Shown: positions 31,441 to 40,498 of the stretch, one piece after another
How positions within the stretch are numbered: the stretch's first letter is position 1
How the letters are laid out: each line of letters begins with the position of its first letter
Assembly: GCA_902580895.1 (NCBI GenBank)
Contig: CACHMJ010000001.1
Location: forward strand, 186,001 to 250,000
DNA: 64,000 nt
Source of the DNA: an uncultured Pelagibacteraceae bacterium
Lineage (GTDB): Bacteria > Pseudomonadota > Alphaproteobacteria > Pelagibacterales > Pelagibacteraceae
Direction: 5' to 3'
Notes under the pieces: model-generated
What the model saw: the letters and a program-made list of their open reading frames with translations, nothing else
What the model was told of the DNA's origin: nothing
The model's database searches: none
Position numbers and translations under genes: made by a program

Positions 31441-32538
31441 ATGGACACAATTTTAATAATAATTTTAGGTTTATTGCTTATAGCAACATTAGCAATTCTA
31501 TATTTGAATATTAAGACTAAGACCAAAAAAGAGGATGAAAATAAAGAGGCTGAAGAAATAGCGAATTTGAATGCAGAAATTGTAAAACTAAAAGATAGTT
31601 TAAATGCAACAATTAATACTTCATTAAGTTCCATGTCCACATCTTTTAACGCTCTGTCAACCGGTGTTACAAAAGACATGACTGAGGCTTTAACTAAGGT
31701 TGATGAAAAGGTTGGAAATTTCAATCAACAGGTTCAATTATTAAATCAAAGCCAAGAAGGTATTACAAAAATACTAGCTGGCGTTAAGAAATATGGTGTT
31801 TTAGCAGAGAGCAGCCTCGATGCTCTTATGAGGGATTTATTACCTGCATCCCAATTTATGACTAATGTGAAGATGAAAGAGGATACTAGTGAGAATGTGG
31901 AATTTGCTATCAAACTTCAAGGAGATGTTTTGGTCCCAGTGGACTCTCATTTTCCGGTAGAAAAATTCAAAGCAATAACTGATGCGCATGAGGCAGATGA
32001 TAAAAAAGCAGTTGCTGATTCTAGAGCCAAATTAGCAAGCGCTTTTAAATTGAAAGCAAAAAGCGTTAATGAGAAATATATTGTGCCACCAAAAACAACT
32101 GATTTTGCCATAGTTTATGCTGCCTCAGAAAGTCTTTATAGAGAATTAACTGAATATCAAGATCCAAGCTCAAAAGAACTACTAACCCAGGAACTAATGA
32201 GAAAGTATAAGATAGTCATCTGCGGTCCTAATACTCTTTCAGCTTATTTACAGTCATTACACATGGGTTTTCAATCATTGAAAGTTCAAAAAGGAGCGGT
32301 CGAAATTTACAATCATTTAAAAACAATCAGCACAAGATTTGCTAAGCATTTTGATAATGTAATAGTTTTAAGAAAAAAACTAGATGAAGCGATGAGTGTT
32401 GTTGATAAGTTTGGAACGGATGCTAGATCAATTACTAGAACTTTGGAAAATATTAAAGATCCCGAGCAAGTTGAAAAAGCTGTACTAACTGAGAACGTTG
32501 AGAATTTCGTTGAGAGAAATAGACAAGTTAAAAAATAA
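31441..32538 (+). CDS. rmuC: RmuC family DNA recombination protein
   Basis: 365 aa. N-terminal membrane helix (residues 3-23, 'TILIIILGLLLIATLAILYL'), a coiled coil of about 80 residues, then the RmuC nuclease-like domain: 'VLVPVDSHFPVEKFKAI', 'YIVPPKTTDFAIVYAASESLYRELTE', 'KIVICGPNTLSAYLQSLHMGFQSL'. It limits inversions at short inverted repeats in E. coli. A consensus AAGGAGG (31419-31425) is 15 bases from the ATG but only 6 from an in-frame ATA (31432), so initiation could be at ATA, adding three residues. Confidence 0.9.
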   Translation: MDTILIIILGLLLIATLAILYLNIKTKTKKEDENKEAEEIANLNAEIVKLKDSLNATINTSLSSMSTSFNALSTGVTKDMTEALTKVDEKVGNFNQQVQLLNQSQEGITKILAGVKKYGVLAESSLDALMRDLLPASQFMTNVKMKEDTSENVEFAIKLQGDVLVPVDSHFPVEKFKAITDAHEADDKKAVADSRAKLASAFKLKAKSVNEKYIVPPKTTDFAIVYAASESLYRELTEYQDPSSKELLTQELMRKYKIVICGPNTLSAYLQSLHMGFQSLKVQKGAVEIYNHLKTISTRFAKHFDNVIVLRKKLDEAMSVVDKFGTDARSITRTLENIKDPEQVEKAVLTENVENFVERNRQVKK

Positions 32539-32575
32539 TTTCTTTTTTCAGAAAATACCCTCTATAAGAAATCAC

Positions 32576-33262
32576 ATGCGATGGAATAAGAAATATAACT
32601 ATCCTACATCATCAAGAGCAACTGAAGATGGAATAAGAAGATACTTATTAGGTGAAACAAAATTACCAAGCGTCACCTCAATTCTAGATGCAACAAAATC
32701 TGAAGAAGATAAGGCTGCTTTAGCCAATTGGCGAGAACGAACAGGAGAAGCTGTAGCAAATAAGATTGTTAAAGACGCTGCTTCCCGCGGGTCTCAAATG
32801 CACAGTTACTTAGAGTCTTTTCTTTTAGGAAGAGAAAACTTGAGTTTCTTCGAGGATAAAGAACAATATAAAACAATGGCTAAAGAAATTATTGAAAAGG
32901 GTTTAAAAAATAGACTTGAGGAAATATGGGGAGTTGAATGTACACTTTATTATCCTGACAGGTACGCAGGTACTGCTGACTGTGTAGGAATTTATGAGGG
33001 TCAATCTTGCATAATAGATTTCAAAAATAGCCGGAGACCAAAAAAATTCGAGTATATAGATAGTTGGCTATTACAATGTGCAGCGTATTCTTTAGCACAT
33101 AATGTTGTGTATAATTCTAATATTACATCTTGTATTATTCTTGTTTGCACAGTGGATAACTTATTTCAAGAGTTTAAGATTCAAGGGCCTGAACTAATAA
33201 CATATCAAAATTTGTTTTTAGGTAGATTAAAAAAATTTAATGAAATGAATAATTTAGTTTAA
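32576..33262 (+). CDS. PD-(D/E)XK nuclease family protein (RecB/Cas4-like)
   Basis: 228 aa from ATG 32576; an earlier in-frame ATG at 32498 overlaps rmuC. 'LPSVTSILDATKSEEDKAALANWRERTG', 'ASRGSQMHSYLESFL' (the conserved His-containing helix), and the core 'YAGTADCVGIYEGQSCIIDFKNSRRPKK' with the D...D-x-K nuclease motif, then 'LLQCAAYSLA' (the QxxxY helix). This matches single-domain RecB-like exonucleases related to mitochondrial MGME1 and phage exonucleases. Likely acts on ssDNA ends in repair or recombination. Confidence 0.83.
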   Translation: MRWNKKYNYPTSSRATEDGIRRYLLGETKLPSVTSILDATKSEEDKAALANWRERTGEAVANKIVKDAASRGSQMHSYLESFLLGRENLSFFEDKEQYKTMAKEIIEKGLKNRLEEIWGVECTLYYPDRYAGTADCVGIYEGQSCIIDFKNSRRPKKFEYIDSWLLQCAAYSLAHNVVYNSNITSCIILVCTVDNLFQEFKIQGPELITYQNLFLGRLKKFNEMNNLV

Positions 33263-33268
33263 TAAAAA

Positions 33269-34705
33269 ATGGATAAGATTGTAATTTACGATACAGAGAC
33301 AACAAACTCAACAATATGGGGATCTATAATAGAAGTTGGAGCTGTTGTAGTTGATAAAAATTTAAGAGAAATTGGAAAATTAAATATAAGAGGGCGAATG
33401 CCAGAAGGTGAGGTGCCAAGTGCAAAGGCTTTACTTGTTAATTCAACTAGTATCGATTTATTAACTAAAGGCAATTATTCACATTATGACTTTTTAGGTG
33501 CTGTTGAAAACTTTTTCATAAAATGTGCTCCAGCAATGTTTATGGGTTGGTCTAATCTTAATTTCGATTCAAGGATGCTAAATTTCAATTTTTTCAAGGG
33601 TAATAGGTACCCTTATACAACTCATGTTTCACCCAATAGACAACATGACGGTTTACATATAGCGAGAGCAGCCCAGACTATTAATTTAGAAACTTTAAAG
33701 ACTGAGTTAACAGAGGCAGGAAACCCAAGCCTAGCATTAGAATCTTTATCAAGAATGCAAGGTTTCGACACCTCAGCAAGCCACACTGCCTATGCCGATG
33801 CAATAAACACCCTGAAAATTCTTAGAATAATTAAAAATAAACATAAAGACAATTGGGAAAACTTTTTAAAAACATCCACAAAAACAAGCGTAGAAACATC
33901 TTTAAAAAGCGAGGGCATATATTCCATTTTTGAAAATGTGAAGGGTAGAAATATGATGTATCTCACTAGCACACTACATCCAAATCATTGTTTTCATCCA
34001 TCTTACGCATCGTGGGGATATGTTTGGGATTTAAGAAGAGATCCAGAACCATTATTAAATTTATCAGTAAATCAATTAAGAGATATATTAAAAAAATATA
34101 GTCCTAAGGCTACAAGAGTTTTAAAAACCAATAAAGCTCCAGTAATTTTGGATAAAGAGTTTGCCTTAAAACAAAAACCCTATTCAGACCTAGATTTAGA
34201 AACAATAAAAAAAAGAGCACAAATGGTAAGAAATAATGAAAATTTTTGTAAAAATATACAAATTATAAATAGAGAGGCAGCAGAGGAAAAGGAGCAAACT
34301 AAAACCCAGGAAGATTTGTTACCTGAAGAAACTTTGTATGAAAAATTTATTCCTAATAAAGATACTGCTCTTTTTAAAACCTGGCATAGCTCATCTTGGG
34401 AAGATAAATTGAAATTACTAGATAAATTTCAAGACAAAAGATGTAGTTGGTTTGGTCAAAAAATAATTTATCAAGAAGCACCTCAAATTTTACCACCTGA
34501 TTTATATAAAAATATTAAAAGTGAAATTGCTAGACGTATACTAAGTAAGAATAAGGAGAAGTGGCAAACGGTAAATATGGCATATAATGAAATCGACTAT
34601 TTGAGAGATCAAGCAGATAAAAGAGATGATAAAATTGAATTGAATAAACTAGATGAAATTAACGATTTTATTATGTCTATTGAAAAGAAATATGAAATTG
34701 CGTAG
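33269..34705 (+). CDS. sbcB: Exodeoxyribonuclease I-like protein
   Basis: 478 aa. DEDDh exonuclease domain: Exo I 'IYDTETTNS' (D8, E10), Exo II 'GWSNLNFDSRML', Exo III 'SHTAYADAINTL' with the His and Asp. After this, 'FHPSYASWGYVWDLRRDPEPLLNLS' parallels the SH3-like/C-terminal part of E. coli ExoI ('DLRxDPxxLL'), so this is an ExoI homologue rather than a bare DnaQ domain. It digests ssDNA 3'-5'. It follows the PD-(D/E)XK nuclease by 6 bases. Confidence 0.82.
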   Translation: MDKIVIYDTETTNSTIWGSIIEVGAVVVDKNLREIGKLNIRGRMPEGEVPSAKALLVNSTSIDLLTKGNYSHYDFLGAVENFFIKCAPAMFMGWSNLNFDSRMLNFNFFKGNRYPYTTHVSPNRQHDGLHIARAAQTINLETLKTELTEAGNPSLALESLSRMQGFDTSASHTAYADAINTLKILRIIKNKHKDNWENFLKTSTKTSVETSLKSEGIYSIFENVKGRNMMYLTSTLHPNHCFHPSYASWGYVWDLRRDPEPLLNLSVNQLRDILKKYSPKATRVLKTNKAPVILDKEFALKQKPYSDLDLETIKKRAQMVRNNENFCKNIQIINREAAEEKEQTKTQEDLLPEETLYEKFIPNKDTALFKTWHSSSWEDKLKLLDKFQDKRCSWFGQKIIYQEAPQILPPDLYKNIKSEIARRILSKNKEKWQTVNMAYNEIDYLRDQADKRDDKIELNKLDEINDFIMSIEKKYEIA

Positions 34706-34739
34706 TTGACTTTAAGAGATAAGTTTATAGAAAGGATTT

Positions 34740-35060
34740 ATGCTCATAAATTTTAAAGATGAAGATTTCGAAAACAAAATAAGAAAAGAAGATGTTTCTG
34801 TAGTACAGCTAAGTGCATCTTATTGTGGACCTTGTAAAGTTTTAAAGCCATTAATGGATAAGCTTTCAGAAAATGAGTATAAGGGGAAAGCAAATTTTTA
34901 TTATGCTGACGTGGAAAATGATGGAATCAATCTCGGATCGCAAGTCGGTTGCAGAGCGGTGCCAACCGTTATAGTTTTTAAAAAGGGTGTAGAAGTTGAT
35001 AGGCTGGTTGGTGGAGTTCCAGAGAGCAACATGAAAGAATTTTTAGATAAAAATATCTAA
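34740..35060 (+). CDS. trxA: Thioredoxin
   Basis: 106 aa thioredoxin fold with the redox motif YCGPC (C29, C32), where the usual preceding Trp is Tyr, and the cis-Pro loop 'CRAVPTVIVFKKG' at about 75-87. No signal peptide, so cytoplasmic disulfide reductase. Its 3' end overlaps the folC stop by 4 bases. trxA-folC-accD adjacency is alphaproteobacterial, though the addA gene that often precedes trxA is absent. Confidence 0.92.
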   Translation: MLINFKDEDFENKIRKEDVSVVQLSASYCGPCKVLKPLMDKLSENEYKGKANFYYADVENDGINLGSQVGCRAVPTVIVFKKGVEVDRLVGGVPESNMKEFLDKNI

Positions 35061-36322
35061 TTTAAGTTTAATATTTCGCCAGCTAAATACAAAGATCCTG
35101 TAATTATTAACATATCATTTTCTTTAAGTGATAAGGATTTAATTGCTTTCTCAATATTTTCTTCATATTTAACATTTAAAACATCTCTAAATTTTTCTTT
35201 TAATTTTTTACCACTTATAGAGTTTTGTTGATTAGGGATATCAACAGTGGTTAGAGACGATATATCTTTAAAGTGGCTAATATATTCTTCATGATTTTTA
35301 TTACACATCATTCCTATAATAAAATGCTTATTACAGTCTAAGGTTTGAAGATATTCATTTAAAACTCTAGCGCCATCTTCATTATGACTTCCATCTAACA
35401 GTAATTTGTTATTTTTGATTAGATCTTTAATTTTTCCAGACTTTATTTCTTGTAATCTCCCAACACTCTCAATTTTGGTAATTGCATTTTTTATATCATC
35501 ATCTTTAACTTCAAGATTTAATTGTCTTATTGTAGCTATTGCAGTTGAAATATTTTCTAACTGGAACTGTCCAAGAATATTTGGCAAGGGTAGTTTCAAG
35601 CCACCAAATTTATCCTCATAATAAAAAAAACCATTTTCTCCATTAGAATAACTATAATCTTCATTAAAGAACAATTTATTAGATAAGTTTTCTGAAATTG
35701 ATTTTTTGATATATTCAGTTGTTTTAACTGAGTTTTGTTTAGACACAATTATATTGGAATTTAAAAGAGAGGATGTTTTTTCAAATACGATTTTTTCAAT
35801 AGTTTGTTGATCTTTTGGTAACCAGTCAAGATGATCTTTACTAATAGAGCATACAATACTCGCTAAATTATTTTTTAGAATATTAGTTGCATCAAACCTA
35901 TGAAACAAGCCTGCCTCTATTAAATTAATATTATCGGGATATTGAGTAGCCTTATAGAAATAACAAGCAGACAAAGCCTCAAAAAAAGTTAAGGGATTTT
36001 GATCATTTATTTTTTCAACTTCTTCAAAAAGATCAATCAATTCGTCATCATGAAGCATATTATTATTAAAAACAAACCTTTCATTGATTTTTTGAATATG
36101 AGGGCTCGTATAAACATTGCATTTTACTTTTGCTTCTTTGAGTATCGAAAAAATTGCATTAATAGTAGATTGCTTACCATTTGTTCCTACGACCGAAATT
36201 GCTTTTATTTTGTCTTGAGGATTACCTAATTTTTCACAAAGAATTTTTATACGATCTAAACTTAAATCTATTTCTTTAGGATGCAGCTTTTGTAAAAGAT
36301 AGATTGTCTTCTGAAGTTTCAT
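35057..36322 (-). CDS. folC: Folylpolyglutamate synthase / dihydrofolate synthase
   Basis: 421 aa Mur-ligase-family enzyme. The P-loop is 'SVVGTNGKQSTINAIF', with Gln where most members have Gly (GTNGKGS). Others: 'SPHIQKINERF', 'FEALSACYF', 'EAGLFHRFDATNIL' (usual 'EVGLGGRxDATN', here 'GLFHR'), 'SISKDHLDWLP', 'LGQFQLENISTA', 'LLDGSHNEDGA'. It adds glutamate to folates and may also make dihydrofolate from dihydropteroate. The start overlaps the accD end by 47 bases. Confidence 0.92.
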   Translation of the reverse strand: MKLQKTIYLLQKLHPKEIDLSLDRIKILCEKLGNPQDKIKAISVVGTNGKQSTINAIFSILKEAKVKCNVYTSPHIQKINERFVFNNNMLHDDELIDLFEEVEKINDQNPLTFFEALSACYFYKATQYPDNINLIEAGLFHRFDATNILKNNLASIVCSISKDHLDWLPKDQQTIEKIVFEKTSSLLNSNIIVSKQNSVKTTEYIKKSISENLSNKLFFNEDYSYSNGENGFFYYEDKFGGLKLPLPNILGQFQLENISTAIATIRQLNLEVKDDDIKNAITKIESVGRLQEIKSGKIKDLIKNNKLLLDGSHNEDGARVLNEYLQTLDCNKHFIIGMMCNKNHEEYISHFKDISSLTTVDIPNQQNSISGKKLKEKFRDVLNVKYEENIEKAIKSLSLKENDMLIITGSLYLAGEILNLN

Positions 36323-37208
36323 TTTCTTCAGAGGTTATAACAGGTTTTTTATTTAATAGAATTGAAATTAAAATACCAATTTTTTCTTGAAGATCTTTTC
36401 TCTCAAGAATTAAGTCCACAAACCCAGTTTTCTGAACCATAGAGCTTCTTTGAAAATTTTCTGGTAAACTTTCTTTTATTGTACCTTCTATAACAGAGCG
36501 ACCTGCAAAAGCTATTAAGGCATGATCAGATTCTGCTATATGTAAGTCTCCCAACATCGCGTAAGAGGCTGTAATTCCACCAGCAGTCGGATCAGTTAAA
36601 CAAACCAGATAAGGAAGATTATTTTTTTTTAATTCGTTAATAGCCATCGTTGTCCTTGTCATTTGAGATAATGAAATCAAGCTTTCCATCATTCTCATTC
36701 CTCCTCCGGAACTAAAACAAATAAAAGGAGTTTTGTTTTCGATGGCATATTGAATACCATATAGAAATGCCTCACCCTCCGCAGCAGCCATTGAGGCACC
36801 TAAAAATTCAAAATCTGATGCAACTGCAGTTATTTTAATATTATTAATTGAACCAGAAACAACCATCATACCACAATCCAGTCCTGTTTTTTTTCTCGCA
36901 CTTTTTAATCTATCTTTGTAAGATTTAGAGTCTGTCCAATTTAGTGGGTCATCTTTTGGAATTGGTGTTTTAAAAATTTCATAATTATTCTTACCAAAAA
37001 AAATATCAAATCGCTGTTTCGGATTAATTCTGTGGTGTTTATTGCAATCAGGGCACACCCAGAGATTTTCCTCTAAATCTTTTTTCAAAATTGGTCCTTT
37101 ACAACAACTAGTCCAATCACTTTTTGCGATTTCTTCTTTTGTTGCTCTTTTATGGATAGCTGTTTTTATTTTCTCACCAGCTTTGATTATTTTTGTTATC
37201 CAGTTCGT
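36276..37208 (-). CDS. accD: Acetyl-CoA carboxylase carboxyltransferase beta subunit (apparent ACG start)
   Basis: 310 aa if initiated at ACG 37206-37208. The only conventional start in frame is TTG at 37088, which would cut off the conserved N-terminus; upstream of it the same frame encodes 'NWITKIIKAGEKIKTAI' and 'SDWTSCCKGPI', matching the usual AccD start (MNWI...). ACG is preceded 5 bases upstream by a perfect AAGGAG. Of the zinc finger, the second pair 'CPDC' is intact and the first reads CC-x-G instead of C-x2-C. Core: 'GLDCGMMVVSGSI', 'FICFSSGGGMRMMES', 'DPTAGGITASYAMLGDLHIAE', 'AFAGRSVIEGTIKE'. The start overlaps trpA. Confidence 0.85.
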   Translation of the reverse strand, partial: TNWITKIIKAGEKIKTAIHKRATKEEIAKSDWTSCCKGPILKKDLEENLWVCPDCNKHHRINPKQRFDIFFGKNNYEIFKTPIPKDDPLNWTDSKSYKDRLKSARKKTGLDCGMMVVSGSINNIKITAVASDFEFLGASMAAAEGEAFLYGIQYAIENKTPFICFSSGGGMRMMESLISLSQMTRTTMAINELKKNNLPYLVCLTDPTAGGITASYAMLGDLHIAESDHALIAFAGRSVIEGTIKESLPENFQRSSMVQKTGFVDLILERKDLQEKIGILISILLNKKPVITSEENETSEDNLSFTKAAS

Positions 37209-38008
37209 TGTAGCTCCTTTGTAAAAGTAGAAATATACTTGCCTAAATTTGATGGCAAATTTTTGTCCTCTAGATTATCCTGAATATACTTTACAAAAGC
37301 ACTACCAACAATAACTCCTTGACACCCAGTATTAGCTATTTTTAAAGCATCTTTTGGAGATTTAATTCCAAATCCGGAGCAAATTGGTAATTTTGTTGAT
37401 TTTTGGATTCTTTTTACAAAATTTGATACATCAATTTCATTAGCAGATTTATCTCCAGTCACACCCGAAACATTCACTTGATACAAAAAACCACTTGATA
37501 TGCTAACTATATCTTTAAGTCTATTATCGTCTGTTGTTGGGGCTATAAGTTTAATTAATGATAAACTTTTTTTATTTAATTCCTCTCTTAAAATATTTTC
37601 CTCCTTTAATTCATGAGGTGCATCCACAACTAAACAAGCATCGGCACCCGCATCACTTATATCAGTAACAAATTTTGAAATAGGATATTTATATAAATTA
37701 GCAATATAACCCATTAAAACAATCCCAACTTCTTGATTATAATTTCTAATTTCGCTAACTAATTTAATTATATCTTTTAAAGTATCTCCGTTTTCTAAAA
37801 CTTTATCATGGGCTATTTTTATGACTGGTCCCTCTGCAGAAGCTTCAGAAGTTGGATAGCCACATTCAATTACTGAAACACCGTTATCTATTGCTTTTTT
37901 GATTAATTCCAAGCTTGTTTTATAATCTGGATAGCATCCAACAAAATAAGCCACCAATTTTGTCTTTGGATTATTTGACCGAAATATCTTTTTTAGTCTT
38001 TCACTCAA
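37196..38008 (-). CDS. trpA: Tryptophan synthase alpha subunit
   Basis: 270 aa TIM barrel. Cleaves indole-glycerol phosphate and channels indole to TrpB. Visible are 'LVAYFVGCYPDY', the catalytic Glu in 'VIECGYPTSEASAEGPVI' (usual ELGxPFSDPxADGP, here diverged), 'GVDACLVVDAPHEL'-type segment 'ADACLVVDAPHE', 'LIKLIAPTT', 'VSGVTGDKS', and 'CSGFGIKSPKDA'. The catalytic Asp region reads 'LVVDAPHEE'-like as expected. It overlaps trpB by 8 bases and accD by 13. Confidence 0.94.
   Translation of the reverse strand: MSERLKKIFRSNNPKTKLVAYFVGCYPDYKTSLELIKKAIDNGVSVIECGYPTSEASAEGPVIKIAHDKVLENGDTLKDIIKLVSEIRNYNQEVGIVLMGYIANLYKYPISKFVTDISDAGADACLVVDAPHELKEENILREELNKKSLSLIKLIAPTTDDNRLKDIVSISSGFLYQVNVSGVTGDKSANEIDVSNFVKRIQKSTKLPICSGFGIKSPKDALKIANTGCQGVIVGSAFVKYIQDNLEDKNLPSNLGKYISTFTKELQRTG
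37214..37219 (-). promoter_or_regulatory. Ribosome binding site upstream of the ACG codon of accD
   Basis: AAGGAG on the minus strand, 5 bases from ACG 37206-37208 and inside the 3' end of trpA. Its position makes ACG the best start in that frame; no ATG, GTG or TTG lies at a useful distance. Confidence 0.6.
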
Positions 38009-39191
38009 AATCTTTACCTATGTGTTCTTGAATTGTATCTAAATCTTTTTCACCTCGACCACAAAGGCTTAAACAAATTAAGTAATCTTTTGATTTATCT
38101 TTTGCCTGTTTAATGACCTCAGCAGCTCCAGCCATTGGTTCTAAAGCTGCAGAAATGCCCTCAGTTTTCGCAACAAGCTTGTAAGCATCTAAAATTTCCT
38201 TATCAGTTGCAAAAGTATAATCAACAGCTTTCAAATTTTTAAGATATGAATGCATAGGTCCTACACTGAAATATTGTATTCCCGCACCTAAAGAAGAACC
38301 TCCTAAAGATTTAGAGCCATCATTAGATTGCAACATATATGTTTTCATACCCTGCATTATCCCTGGTGTCCCATTACTCAATGCCGCTGTTTCAGCTGCT
38401 TCTACACCAATTTTTTTTACACTTGGTTCATCTAAAAACTCATAAATACTGCCCGCGAAATTTGATCCGCCACCTAAACACCCAACTATCATATCTGGAA
38501 CTTTTCCCTCTTGAGCCATTGACTGTTCCCTGATTTCTTTACCGATTATACTTTGTGCAAATGTTACTATTTTAGGAAATGGGGCACTAGAAACACAAGA
38601 TCCAATGATATATGCATAATCAGGATTACTGGTCCAGGTTTTTATTGCAAATGTAATTGCTTCCTTTAATGATCCAGGTACTGATTTTAACTTTGCTCCA
38701 TAATGTTTAGCTTTAATTATATTTTGATTTACTCTCTTTATATCAATTTCTCCCATCACTCCAATCAGTGGCATATTAAATTTAGCAGCTACAGCTGCTG
38801 TTGCAGAATAATGTTGTCCAGCTCCAGATTCACAAATGAGATGTTTTTTACCCATTCTTCTTGCTAATAATATTTGGAAGAGACTATTATTAATCTTATG
38901 ACTTCCTGTATGATTAAGATGTTCTTGCTTGAATAATATTTTTGCACCTCCTAAATTTTTAGTAAGATTTTCGGCAAAATATAGTGGTGATGGTCTTCCA
39001 ATATAATGTTTGCAATAATAAGCGTATTCATCGAGAAAAGCTTGATCTTTGATTGCATCCTCAAAGCCTTTGTTAAGTTCATGCAATGCGGGCATTAACG
39101 TTTCTCCCACCGCCATACCACCCATAGCATTTTCTCCCTCACCATAGTATCCTAACTCATCTGGTCCTGATTTAAGTGAATTTTTAGTCAT
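38001..39191 (-). CDS. trpB: Tryptophan synthase beta subunit
   Basis: 396 aa PLP enzyme condensing indole and serine. The PLP lysine is in 'EHLNHTGSHKINNSL', then 'CESGAGQHYSATAAVAAKF', 'GCLGGGSNFAGSI' (phosphate loop), 'GSSLGAGIQYFSVGP' and 'LCGRGEKDLDTI'. Normal length. It is 3 bases after trpF and overlaps trpA by 8; the order trpF-trpB-trpA-accD-folC is the alphaproteobacterial one. Confidence 0.97.
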   Translation of the reverse strand: MTKNSLKSGPDELGYYGEGENAMGGMAVGETLMPALHELNKGFEDAIKDQAFLDEYAYYCKHYIGRPSPLYFAENLTKNLGGAKILFKQEHLNHTGSHKINNSLFQILLARRMGKKHLICESGAGQHYSATAAVAAKFNMPLIGVMGEIDIKRVNQNIIKAKHYGAKLKSVPGSLKEAITFAIKTWTSNPDYAYIIGSCVSSAPFPKIVTFAQSIIGKEIREQSMAQEGKVPDMIVGCLGGGSNFAGSIYEFLDEPSVKKIGVEAAETAALSNGTPGIMQGMKTYMLQSNDGSKSLGGSSLGAGIQYFSVGPMHSYLKNLKAVDYTFATDKEILDAYKLVAKTEGISAALEPMAGAAEVIKQAKDKSKDYLICLSLCGRGEKDLDTIQEHIGKDFE

Positions 39192-39194
39192 ATC

Positions 39195-39818
39195 TTAAGA
39201 ATTTATATTATGCACTGTATTTAATAGATTATCAATTTTATCAATGTCTTTTTTTCCATTTTGGTCTTCTAAGGCTCCACTGAGATCAATAATGAAGTCT
39301 TTATTTTGAAGATTAGGTATATCATTTATTTGGATATTTCCTGCAATCATTTTATTTAACTCACTAGGTACGTCATCTAGTAAGCTATGATCAAAACTTT
39401 CCGATTTATGGTAACCTTTTGAATCGAAAAGAATTATATCTGAAATTTTTAGATAATCTTTATATCTGATGACATCTTTTTTAGTAGAAATTGTGAGAGC
39501 TGATATAATTTTCATCTTATATTTATCTTTTATCTCCTTAGTTCTTTTTGGATCGACATCATATAATTGATAAAAATCAAAGTTTAAATTCTTAATTTTT
39601 TCCAAAATTTCATTCGTTGGATTTACTAATACAGAAACAAATTTTACTTGTTTTTTATCAACTCTTATTAATTCTTTTAATTTTTCAAAATTAACAAATC
39701 TTTTACTTTTTACAAAATTTGTAATGAAACCAATGAATTTTGGTGGATGGTGATGATTTAGTATAAAGTCTAAAGTTTCGGGATCTGATACCCCACAAAT
39801 TTTGAGACCCTTGATCAT
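39195..39818 (-). CDS. trpF: Phosphoribosylanthranilate isomerase
   Basis: 207 aa TIM barrel, a little divergent. The N-terminus 'GLKICGVSDPETLDFIL' carries the catalytic Cys (KICG), 'PKFIGFITN' follows, and the late catalytic Asp is within 'IIDLSGALEDQNGKKDIDKI', corresponding to 'DVSSGVE..PGxKD'. 'FDSKGYHKSESFDHSLL' matches the phosphate-binding region. It overlaps pyrF by 4 bases. Confidence 0.88.
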   Translation of the reverse strand: MIKGLKICGVSDPETLDFILNHHHPPKFIGFITNFVKSKRFVNFEKLKELIRVDKKQVKFVSVLVNPTNEILEKIKNLNFDFYQLYDVDPKRTKEIKDKYKMKIISALTISTKKDVIRYKDYLKISDIILFDSKGYHKSESFDHSLLDDVPSELNKMIAGNIQINDIPNLQNKDFIIDLSGALEDQNGKKDIDKIDNLLNTVHNINS

Positions 39819-40498
39819 TGATTTAAATGATCAATCAATGTTTGAATATTATTTTTGACATTACCTTTAGTTATAGGTCTTCCAATCACTAGCCAGTTAC
39901 TACCATTATCATAGGCTTGTTTGGGTGTTAAAATTCTTTTTTGATCGTTTTTAATTTTTTTACTTATTCTTATACCTGGTGTAATAATTTCTCTTTTAAA
40001 TACTTTTTTTACCATTTTCACTTCTTTAGCACTACAAACTATAGCATCAAGCTTGGCTTTAGCTGCTAATCTTGCTTGATGTAATACCAATTTTTTTACG
40101 TTCATCTTAAAGCCTATCTTTTTTAGGGCTTTATCATCAAGAGAAGTTAGAATTGTAACACCTATTAACTTTATTCCATTTGCAACTTTTTTAGCAGCTT
40201 TTAACGCATCTAATCCAGAACTTATATGAATGGTAAGATAATTTACGTTTAAATCTTTGATTGCTTTGATAGTTGATGCGCAGGTATTAGGAATATCATG
40301 TAGTTTTAAATCAGCAAAAATAATTTCATTTTTAAGACCAGATAAAAAATTTCTTCCATTTTTTGAATTAAAAAATTCTAATCCAAATTTATAACCTACT
40401 TTTAGTTTAGATTTTTTCGTTTTTTTAATAATATCTTTTACTTTCGAAATATTGACAGTGTCACATGCAACAAAAATCTTATACTTGTTTTTATTCAT
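39815..40498 (-). CDS. pyrF: Orotidine 5'-phosphate decarboxylase
   Basis: 227 aa. Last step of UMP synthesis. The catalytic Lys/Asp array is in 'IIFADLKLHDIPNT' (D-x-K-x2-D), with 'KVGYKFGLEFF' before it and 'ITPGIRIS' and 'GSNWLVIGRPITK' (phosphate site) after it. It lies between trpF and ihfB with 4- and 8-base overlaps. Confidence 0.95.
   Translation of the reverse strand: MNKNKYKIFVACDTVNISKVKDIIKKTKKSKLKVGYKFGLEFFNSKNGRNFLSGLKNEIIFADLKLHDIPNTCASTIKAIKDLNVNYLTIHISSGLDALKAAKKVANGIKLIGVTILTSLDDKALKKIGFKMNVKKLVLHQARLAAKAKLDAIVCSAKEVKMVKKVFKREIITPGIRISKKIKNDQKRILTPKQAYDNGSNWLVIGRPITKGNVKNNIQTLIDHLNQ

Noticed and set aside
36276-37088. accD starting at TTG 37088
   Set aside because: It would remove the conserved N-terminus and part of the zinc-finger region, which are encoded in the same frame upstream.
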